A stretch of 10,630 nucleotides of DNA from an uncultured Acidaminococcus sp. (GTDB taxonomy: Bacteria > Bacillota > Negativicutes > Acidaminococcales > Acidaminococcaceae), in contig CAAGJR010000251.1 in the NCBI GenBank assembly GCA_900770265.1, positions 1-10,630 on the forward strand. Reading direction: 5' to 3'. Positions 6,120 through 10,630 of the stretch are shown in pieces. Position 1 is the stretch's first letter; every line of letters starts with the position of its first letter. Under the pieces are notes generated by a model. The model did not search any database. It saw only the letters and a program-made list of their open reading frames with translations, and was not told the origin of the DNA. Made by a program: the position numbers and the translations under genes.

Positions 6120-7751
6120 ATGGCTAAACTGATTAAATTTGATGAAGATGCTCGTCGCGGCCTGGAACGCGGCGTCAACAAACTGGCTGATGCTGTAAAA
6201 GTAACCCTGGGGCCCAAAGGCCGTAACGTTGTCCTGGAAAAGAAATTCGGTTCTCCTACCATCACCAACGATGGCGTGACCATTGCCAAGGACATCGAAC
6301 TGGAAGATCCGTTTGAAAACATGGGCGCTGCTCTGGTCCGTGAAGTTGCCACGAAGACCAACGACATCGCCGGCGATGGTACCACCACCGCTACTGTACT
6401 GGCTCAGTCCATCGTGCATGAAGGCATGAAGAACGTAGTGGCCGGTGCCAACCCCATGGTCCTGAAAAAGGGCATCAAGAAAGCCACCGATGCTCTGGTT
6501 GACGAACTGAAGAAGAGCGCCAAAGCCGTCAGCACCAAGGAAGAAAAAGCACAGGTTGCTTCCATTTCTGCCGGTGACGAAGAAATCGGCGGCCTGATTG
6601 CCGATGCTATGGAAAAGGTCGGCAACGACGGCGTCATCACCGTAGAAGAATCCAAGACCATGGATACTTCTCTGGAAACCGTAAAAGGCATGCAGTTCGA
6701 CCGCGGCTACATTTCCCCGTACATGGTAACGGATCCTGACAAGATGGAAGCCGTGATGAGCAATCCGTACGTATTCATTACGGACCGGAAGATCACCCTG
6801 ATCAACGACATTATGCCGGTCCTGGAAAAGGTTGTACAACAGGGTCGTGAACTGCTGATCATCGCTGAAGACGTGGAAGGCGAAGCTCTGGCAACGCTGG
6901 TCGTGAACCGCCTGCGTGGCACGTTCAAGGCTGTTGCTGTGAAGGCTCCTGGCTTCGGTGATCGCCGTAAGGCTATGCTGCAGGATATCGCAACCCTGAC
7001 GGGTGCTACGGTCATCAGTGAAGAAGTTGGCCGGAAACTGGACAGCGCTACCCTGGCTGATCTGGGTACTGCCGGTCAGGTTCGGGTAACGAAGGATATG
7101 ACCACCATCGTTGACGGCGGCGGCGACAAACAGGCTGTGGCTGATCGTATCGCTTCCATCCGTGCCCAGATCCCTGCCACCACGTCTCAATTCGACAAAG
7201 AAAAACTGCAGGAACGTCTGGCCAAACTGTCCGGCGGCGTAGCTGTCATCAAAGTGGGTGCTGCTACCGAAACCGAATTGAAAGACAAGAAACTGCGTAT
7301 CGAAGATGCCCTGAACGCTACCCGTGCTGCTGTGGCTGAAGGCATTGTGGCCGGCGGCGGTACCGCTCTGCTGCAAGTACAGCCGGTTCTGGACAAACTG
7401 GAAGCTGAAACCGACGGCGACGAAAAGACCGGTATCGACATCGTTCGCCGCGCCATCGAAGCTCCTGTTCGTCAAATCGCCAGCAACGCAGGCCTGGAAG
7501 GCGCTGTAATCGTGGAAGGCGTGAAGAAGGCTGCCAAGGGCACCGGCTTCAACGCTGCTACGGAAGAATACGTAGACATGATCAAAGCCGGTATCGTGGA
7601 TCCGTGCAAAGTGACTCGTTCTGCCCTGCAGAATGCTGCTTCCATCGCTTCCATGATCCTGACCACCGAAGCTGTAGTTGCCGACAAACCGGCTGAAAAA
7701 CCGGCTGCAGGTGCTCCGGCCATGGGTGGTATGCCCGGCGGAATGATGTAA
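6120..7751 (+). CDS. groEL: Chaperonin GroEL (Hsp60)
   Basis: GroEL is the tetradecameric ATP-dependent folding cage that works with GroES. The 543-residue product is full length. It has the nucleotide-binding segments VTLGPKGRNVVL (28-39), NDGVTIAKDIEL (50-61) and GDGTTTATVLA (from 85, with D86), and the Gly/Met-rich C-terminal tail MGGMPGGMM. The ATG at 6120 has AAGGAG (6105-6110) at 9 nt. Codon use differs sharply from the neighbouring operon: arginine is CGT in 13 of 23 cases, CGC in 7 and CGG in 3, whereas rsmA uses CGG almost throughout. That is the usual sign of very high expression, not of transfer. A terminator follows at 7775-7812. Confidence 0.99.
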   Translation: MAKLIKFDEDARRGLERGVNKLADAVKVTLGPKGRNVVLEKKFGSPTITNDGVTIAKDIELEDPFENMGAALVREVATKTNDIAGDGTTTATVLAQSIVHEGMKNVVAGANPMVLKKGIKKATDALVDELKKSAKAVSTKEEKAQVASISAGDEEIGGLIADAMEKVGNDGVITVEESKTMDTSLETVKGMQFDRGYISPYMVTDPDKMEAVMSNPYVFITDRKITLINDIMPVLEKVVQQGRELLIIAEDVEGEALATLVVNRLRGTFKAVAVKAPGFGDRRKAMLQDIATLTGATVISEEVGRKLDSATLADLGTAGQVRVTKDMTTIVDGGGDKQAVADRIASIRAQIPATTSQFDKEKLQERLAKLSGGVAVIKVGAATETELKDKKLRIEDALNATRAAVAEGIVAGGGTALLQVQPVLDKLEAETDGDEKTGIDIVRRAIEAPVRQIASNAGLEGAVIVEGVKKAAKGTGFNAATEEYVDMIKAGIVDPCKVTRSALQNAASIASMILTTEAVVADKPAEKPAAGAPAMGGMPGGMM

Positions 7752-7774
7752 TCCATCCTGTCAAATTCCAATAG

Positions 7775-7812
7775 AAAAAAGAGACCATCGCGCAGGCGGT
7801 GGCCTCTTTTTT
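7775..7812 (+). terminator. groESL intrinsic terminator
   Basis: A 17-position stem (7775-7791 with 7796-7812) closes on the tetraloop GCAG, with one A-C mismatch and one U·G wobble. It begins with six A residues and ends with six T residues at 7807-7812. The A-tract/T-tract symmetry gives potential activity on both strands, though no gene is seen coming from the right on the - strand. Confidence 0.9.
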
Positions 7813-7828
7813 ATCCCCCGACCTGCAT

Positions 7829-7910
7829 GCGGGCGGTTCACCGAACCGCCCCTACAGCACCGGCTATACCAACACAATACTGTAGGGGTCGATCGTTTTG
7901 ATCGACCCGC
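7829..7910. repeat. REPIN-like element 1 (inverted pair of GTAG-headed hairpins)
   Basis: Two hairpins face each other. On the - strand, unit Y (7829-7856) reads TGTAGGGG, stem CGGTTC, loop GGT, stem GAACCG, then CCCGC. On the + strand, unit Z (7881-7910) reads TGTAGGGG, stem TCGATC, loop GTTTT, stem GATCGA, then CCCGC. A 24-nt linker separates the two TGTAGGGG heads, which can pair with each other. GTAG heads followed by a palindrome, in inverted pairs, are the hallmark of REP/REPIN elements mobilised by RAYT (Y1) transposases; no such gene is in the window. The Z unit also serves as a terminator. Confidence 0.85.
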
Positions 7911-7915
7911 TTTTT
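7886..7915 (+). terminator. REP unit Z of element 1 with T-tract, probable terminator
   Basis: GGGTCGATC (7886-7894) and GATCGACCC (7900-7908) form a perfect 9-bp GC-rich stem on a GTTTT loop. GC and then five T residues (7911-7915) follow. It lies just after the groESL terminator and just before the mntA promoter, so it would act as a backup stop. Confidence 0.6.
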
Positions 7916-7926
7916 GTGCTTGCTTA

Positions 7927-7935
7927 TGGTATACT
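7927..7935 (+). promoter_or_regulatory. Putative mntA-hepT promoter (extended -10)
   Basis: TGG followed by TATACT (7930-7935) makes an extended -10 box with the same TTATGGTAT context as the yabE promoter. No convincing -35 is present at 16-18 bp upstream, because that place is taken by the end of the repeat hairpin and its T-tract. Predicted start is near 7942, leaving about 24 nt of leader. Confidence 0.6.
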
Positions 7936-7965
7936 AGTGATAACAATCAGAGGGAGGTGATCACC

Positions 7966-8259
7966 ATGTCCATCCAGTTATCGGAAAATCTGCTTCAGGA
8001 ATTGATCCGATTGGGCCGGCAGTTCAATCTGGACCGGATCATCCTGTTCGGATCCCGGGCCCGGGGGACAGCGAATGAACGCAGCGATGTGGACATTGCC
8101 GTTACCGGTGGCGATATTGATGGTTTCTACTGGGAAGTGAAGGAAAATTTCCCATCTTTGCTGCTTTTTGACATTGTGGATCTGGATGCGGGGATTACTC
8201 CTGAATTACAGCAGGAATTGCAGAAGGACGGTGTGACCATTTATGAAAAAGCTGGATAA
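7966..8259 (+). CDS. mntA: MntA-type minimal nucleotidyltransferase (antitoxin of HEPN/MNT pair)
   Basis: MntA antitoxins neutralise the HEPN ribonuclease HepT by transferring AMP to a tyrosine near its active site. The 97-residue product has the nucleotidyltransferase signature GSx10DxD (G29, S30, D41, D43) and a third acidic position in FDIVDLD (D69 or D72), so the catalytic triad looks intact. I place the start at ATG 7966. A GTG at 7957, in the same frame, lies inside the ribosome binding site GGAGGTGATC (7953-7962), which matches the 16S 3' end at ten positions and is well spaced for 7966. The gene overlaps hepT by 17 nt, as in HI0073/HI0074-type pairs. Role as antitoxin is inferred from family and pairing. 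Confidence 0.9.
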   Translation: MSIQLSENLLQELIRLGRQFNLDRIILFGSRARGTANERSDVDIAVTGGDIDGFYWEVKENFPSLLLFDIVDLDAGITPELQQELQKDGVTIYEKAG

Positions 8260-8641
8260 CTTTTCCAACTGCCTGCGGATTTTGGAACAGGCAGACTTTC
8301 AGGAAGCTGCTGCCAGCCCCATTTACCGTACGGGAGTAGTGGGTCAGTTCAATCTTACCTTTGAACTGGCCTGGAAGGCCCTGCAGCAGGTCCTGCAGCT
8401 GCATGGCGTGGTGGAAGCTGCTACCGGGTCTCCCCGGGAAATCCTGCAGCTGGGGTATAAGGTAGGGTTCCTGCAGCAGCCGGAAGTATGGCTGGACATG
8501 CTGAAGAAACGGAACCTGTCCGTCCATCTGTATAACGAAGAGGAAGTGAATGCCCTGATCCAGCTGGTGAAGGATTCCTTCATTCCGGCTTTCCAGACAC
8601 TGGAAAAAACATTGCAGAAGAAACTGGCGGAAGCAGAGTAG
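8243..8641 (+). CDS. hepT: HepT-like HEPN domain protein (toxin; HI0074 family)
   Basis: HEPN toxins of this kind are small all-helical metal-independent RNases. The 132-residue product carries the active-site motif Rx4HxY as RNLSVHLY (R90, H95, Y97) in the DMLKKRNLSVHLYNEEE context of the HI0074 'nucleotidyltransferase substrate-binding' family. Y97 is the position modified by MntA in studied pairs, so both the nuclease residues and the AMP-acceptor look intact. The N-terminal half (FNLTFELAWKALQ) is the usual conserved HEPN helix. The ATG overlaps the end of mntA, with GGTG at 8230-8233 as a weak ribosome binding site, so translation is probably coupled to the antitoxin. It could be a nucleotidyltransferase partner without toxicity in vivo; I rate a toxin role as likely. 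Confidence 0.88.
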   Translation: MKKLDNFSNCLRILEQADFQEAAASPIYRTGVVGQFNLTFELAWKALQQVLQLHGVVEAATGSPREILQLGYKVGFLQQPEVWLDMLKKRNLSVHLYNEEEVNALIQLVKDSFIPAFQTLEKTLQKKLAEAE

Positions 8642-8652
8642 GAGCGTGTATG

Positions 8653-8784
8653 GTGGGCGGTTCACACCGAACCGCCCCTACAGTATCGGCTATACCAACA
8701 CAATACTGTAGGGGTCGATCGTTTTGATCGACCCGCTATCACACCTATCCAAACTGTAGGGGTCGATCGTCGTGATCGACCCGC
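8653..8784. repeat. REPIN-like element 2 (Y plus two Z hairpins)
   Basis: Unit Y (8653-8682, - strand) has stem CGGTTC and loop GGTGT, but ends CCCAC instead of CCCGC. The first Z (8707-8736, + strand) has loop GTTTT and the second Z (8755-8784) has loop GTCGT; both have the TCGATC stem. The Y-Z linker (8683-8706) matches that of element 1 at 22 of 24 positions, which suggests recent common origin. The heads here extend to a 12-bp perfect inverted repeat (8675-8686 with 8703-8714). No T-tract follows, so this copy is a poor terminator. It begins 11 nt after the hepT stop. Confidence 0.85.
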
Positions 8785-8821
8785 TTCAGGCCAAATTCCG
8801 TAAATTTAATGTGAAAAACTC

Positions 8822-8850
8822 TTTACGAATGATTATTAAAATGATATACT
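8822..8850 (+). promoter_or_regulatory. tpx promoter
   Basis: TTTACG (8822-8827) and TATACT (8845-8850) are 17 bp apart, with TGA before the -10 as an extended element. The spacer contains a dyad-like AT-rich stretch (8833-8847) that matches 10 of 14 defined positions of the PerR box consensus, so peroxide-responsive control is possible but unproven. Confidence 0.75.
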
Positions 8851-8914
8851 ATAGTCGTCCGATGAAAGGACATCTGATTTGAAAATTTGTTTGATCATAT
8901 AGGAGGAATGGAAC

Positions 8915-9427
8915 ATGGAAAAACGTACGGTGACTTTTGCGGGGAACCCTGTGACGCTGGCTGGACAGGAAGTGAAAGTGGGGCAGCAGGCTCCTGACTT
9001 CAAGGTTGTTGACAACAGCCTGGCTGAAAAATCCCTGAAAGATTATGAAGGCAAGATCAAAGTAATCTCTGTGGTACCGTCTCTGGATACGGGCGTATGC
9101 GATGCCCAGACCCGCTGGTTCAACAAGGACGTGACCGGCCTGTCCGACGATGTGGTGGTGCTGACCGTTTCCATGGACCTGCCCTTTGCCCAGGCCCGCT
9201 GGTGCGGCGCTGCCGGCGTGAAGAACGTGGTGACCCTGTCCGATCACCGGGATGCTTCCTTCGGCACGAACTATGGTTTCCTGATGGAAGGCCTGCGGCT
9301 GGAAGCCCGGGGCGTTGTGGTCATCGACAAGAACGACAAGGTGACCTACGTGGAATATGTACCGGAAGTGACCCACGCCATCAACTTCGACGGCGTGCTG
9401 GCAGCCGTGAAGAAAGTCATCGGCTGA
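8915..9427 (+). CDS. tpx: Thiol peroxidase (Tpx, atypical 2-Cys peroxiredoxin)
   Basis: Tpx reduces hydrogen peroxide and organic, especially alkyl, hydroperoxides with electrons from thioredoxin. The 170-residue product has the Tpx active site PSLDTGVC with peroxidatic C62 and T59, and the resolving cysteine C97 in ARWCGAAG; these are its only two cysteines, as in the atypical 2-Cys class. The N-terminal VTFAGNPVTLAG hairpin is typical of Tpx and separates it from AhpC or BCP. Length is normal. The ATG at 8915 has AGGAGG (8901-8906) at 8-nt spacing; an ATG at 8908 is out of frame. Translation ends with tandem in-frame TGA TAA stops. The gene stands alone between two repeat elements with its own promoter. 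Confidence 0.97.
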   Translation: MEKRTVTFAGNPVTLAGQEVKVGQQAPDFKVVDNSLAEKSLKDYEGKIKVISVVPSLDTGVCDAQTRWFNKDVTGLSDDVVVLTVSMDLPFAQARWCGAAGVKNVVTLSDHRDASFGTNYGFLMEGLRLEARGVVVIDKNDKVTYVEYVPEVTHAINFDGVLAAVKKVIG

Positions 9428-9436
9428 TAACTTGGG

Positions 9437-9574
9437 GCGGGCGGTTCACGACGAACCGCCCCTACATTGTTTAGCGATAACACTTCAACACTGTAGGGGT
9501 CGATCGTCGTGATCGACCCGCCATCACACCCAATCAAATAATTCTGTAGGGGTCGATCGTTTTGATCGACCCGC
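9437..9574. repeat. REPIN-like element 3 (Y plus two Z hairpins)
   Basis: Unit Y (9437-9466, - strand) has stem CGGTTC, loop GTCGT and tail CCCGC. The first Z (9492-9521) has loop GTCGT and the second Z (9545-9574) has loop GTTTT, the reverse order of element 2. The Y-Z linker is unrelated or strongly diverged from elements 1 and 2, while the Z-Z linker shares the ATCACACC start with element 2. The Y unit and the first Z are both 30 nt with identical heads, loops and tails but different stems. The element begins 9 nt after the tpx stop codon. Confidence 0.85.
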
Positions 9575-9581
9575 TTTTTTT
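9550..9581 (+). terminator. REP unit Z of element 3 with T-tract, probable tpx terminator
   Basis: A perfect 9-bp stem (9550-9558 with 9564-9572) on a GTTTT loop is followed by GC and seven T residues (9575-9581). No other terminator-like structure lies between tpx and ddh, so the repeat probably supplies the transcription stop. Confidence 0.7.
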
Positions 9582-9599
9582 GTATTCTTTTTAAATGTC

Positions 9600-9628
9600 T
9601 TTACAAACCCCTATAACTATGGTAGACT
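9600..9628 (+). promoter_or_regulatory. ddh promoter
   Basis: TTTACA (9600-9605) and TAGACT (9623-9628) are separated by 17 bp, with TGG directly before the -10 (CTATGGTAGACT). Predicted start is near 9635, leaving a leader of almost 80 nt before ddh that contains an 8-bp palindrome TGTATACA (9674-9681). No lysine riboswitch is recognisable, and the leader is too short for one. Confidence 0.7.
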
Positions 9629-9713
9629 AATGAAACATAAACAACAAATCTATAGAACGAAAAAACGTAATATTGTATACATTCTATGGAAAAATGAGGG
9701 GAGCTGTTTTGAT

Positions 9714-10630
9714 ATGACGATTCGTGTAGGTATTCTGGGCTATGGCAATCTGGGACGCGGGGTGGAACTGGCCCTGCAGAAAGTGGACGACCTGGCACTG
9801 GCCGCCGTGTTCACCCGGCGGGACCCGTCCACGCTGCAGCTGGCAACTTCCGGTGTTCCGGCCGTTTCTGTCAATGACCTGGAAGCCTGGAAAGAGAAAA
9901 TCGATGTGCTGATCCTGTGCGGCGGTTCTGCCACGGACCTGCCGGTACAGACCCCGGAAATGGCCAGGCTGTTCAACGTGATCGACAGCTTTGATACCCA
10001 CGCCCGCATCCCGGAACATTTTGCGGCGGTGGACAAGGCGGCCAAAGAATCCGGTCATCTGGGCATCATCTCCGTGGGCTGGGATCCGGGCCTGTTCTCC
10101 CTGGCCCGCCTGTACGGCAATGCCATCCTGCCCGACGGCAAGGATTACACGTTCTGGGGCAAAGGCGTCAGCCAGGGCCACAGTGATGCCATCCGCCGCA
10201 TCCCCGGCGTGAAGAACGCAAAGCAGTACACGGTACCGGTGGAAAAAGCCCTGGAAGCGGTGCGCAGCGGGGCACAGCCCGAACTGACCACTCGGGAAAA
10301 GCACACACGGGAATGCTATGTGGTGCTGGAACCGGGCGCAGACCCCAAGGCCGTGGAAAAGGCCATCGTGACCATGCCCAACTATTTCGATGAATACGAC
10401 ACCACGGTCCATTTCATCGATGAAGAGGAATTCAGGAAAAACCACAGCGGCCTGGCCCACGGGGGCTTCGTGCTGCGCAGCGGTGTGACGGGGGCTGACG
10501 GCGAACACAAGCATGTGATCGAATTCAACCTGAAACTGGATTCCAATCCGGAATTCACCAGCAGCGTGCTGGTGGCCTATGCCCGGGCGGCGTATCGCCT
10601 GCACCAGGAAGGGCAGACCGGCTGCAAGAC
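9714..10630 (+). CDS. ddh: meso-Diaminopimelate dehydrogenase (3' end beyond window)
   Basis: Ddh makes meso-diaminopimelate in one NADPH-dependent step from tetrahydrodipicolinate and ammonia, bypassing the succinylase or acetylase branches and supplying peptidoglycan and lysine. The 305 visible residues start with the nucleotide-binding GxGxxG motif as GYGNLG (9-14). They continue with VFTRRDP, LCGGSATDLP, DSFDTHARIPEHF, SVGWDPGLFS, FWGKGVSQGHSD, TTREKHTREC, HGGFVLRSG and KLDSNPEFTSSVLVAYARAAYRL, all strong family segments. Family members are about 320-330 residues, so roughly 20 residues are missing beyond the edge. The ATG at 9714 is served by GAGGGGAG (9696-9703) at a slightly long spacing of 10 nt. 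It has its own promoter and no visible operon partner. Confidence 0.95.
   Translation, partial: MTIRVGILGYGNLGRGVELALQKVDDLALAAVFTRRDPSTLQLATSGVPAVSVNDLEAWKEKIDVLILCGGSATDLPVQTPEMARLFNVIDSFDTHARIPEHFAAVDKAAKESGHLGIISVGWDPGLFSLARLYGNAILPDGKDYTFWGKGVSQGHSDAIRRIPGVKNAKQYTVPVEKALEAVRSGAQPELTTREKHTRECYVVLEPGADPKAVEKAIVTMPNYFDEYDTTVHFIDEEEFRKNHSGLAHGGFVLRSGVTGADGEHKHVIEFNLKLDSNPEFTSSVLVAYARAAYRLHQEGQTGCK

Noticed and set aside
6093..7475. 460-codon open frame on the - strand opposite groEL
   Set aside because: It is the mirror frame of a strongly biased, highly conserved gene. It has no recognisable domain, its composition is that of a reverse-strand shadow, and groEL is certain.
7957..7965. GTG at 7957 as start of mntA, adding three residues
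   Set aside because: This GTG lies inside the GGAGGTGATC ribosome binding site that serves the ATG at 7966.
8380..8480. Several CTGCAG repeats inside hepT
   Set aside because: They arise from recurring Leu-Gln codon pairs in a helical protein and show no regular period.
7829..9574. CRISPR array
   Set aside because: Repeats are few, palindromic in inverted pairs, of varied spacing (18-25 nt linkers inside elements, hundreds of bases between elements), with related linkers and genes in between. This fits REP-type elements, not repeat-spacer arrays.

Overview
The window carries ten complete or near-complete protein genes plus an incomplete one at the right edge, all on the + strand. It reads as chromosomal DNA of a GC-moderate, non-sporulating member of the Firmicutes, most likely a Negativicute such as Acidaminococcus or a relative. 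The reasons are the order metG-tatD-yabE-rnmV-rsmA, which is the classic Bacillus/Clostridium order, a perfect CIRCE operator in front of groESL, strong AGGAGG-type ribosome binding sites, and meso-diaminopimelate dehydrogenase. The spore gene yabG, which follows rsmA in Bacillus, is absent. The genus is an inference from overall protein character and was not checked by a search.

Bases 1-5660 hold a translation and RNA-maturation cluster: methionyl-tRNA synthetase, TatD nuclease, a secreted YabE-like protein (DUF348, G5 and 3D domains) with its own strong promoter, RNase M5 (5S rRNA maturation), the 16S rRNA dimethyltransferase RsmA, and a small nine-cysteine protein whose start codon overlaps the rsmA stop. 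A terminator overlapping the end of that last gene closes the cluster. Bases 5643-7812 hold the HrcA/CIRCE-controlled groES-groEL operon with its own terminator.

Bases 7813-10630 are more accessory in character: a HEPN/MNT toxin-antitoxin pair (mntA-hepT), a thiol peroxidase (tpx) and diaminopimelate dehydrogenase (ddh, truncated by the window edge). The three intergenic gaps here each contain a composite palindromic repeat, none of which occurs in the first 7.8 kb. Each is a head-to-head pair of GTAG-headed hairpins resembling REP/REPIN elements, and two of the three carry an extra hairpin. Two stem types with identical ends and a shared loop differ by three fully compensated base-pair changes, which suggests selection for hairpin shape. 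Two of the hairpins are followed by T-tracts and look like working intrinsic terminators.

Other points worth a second look are an 11-bp perfect inverted repeat that brackets the yabE -10 box and contains its Shine-Dalgarno sequence, a terminator/promoter overlap before groES, and the consistent use of extended -10 promoters.
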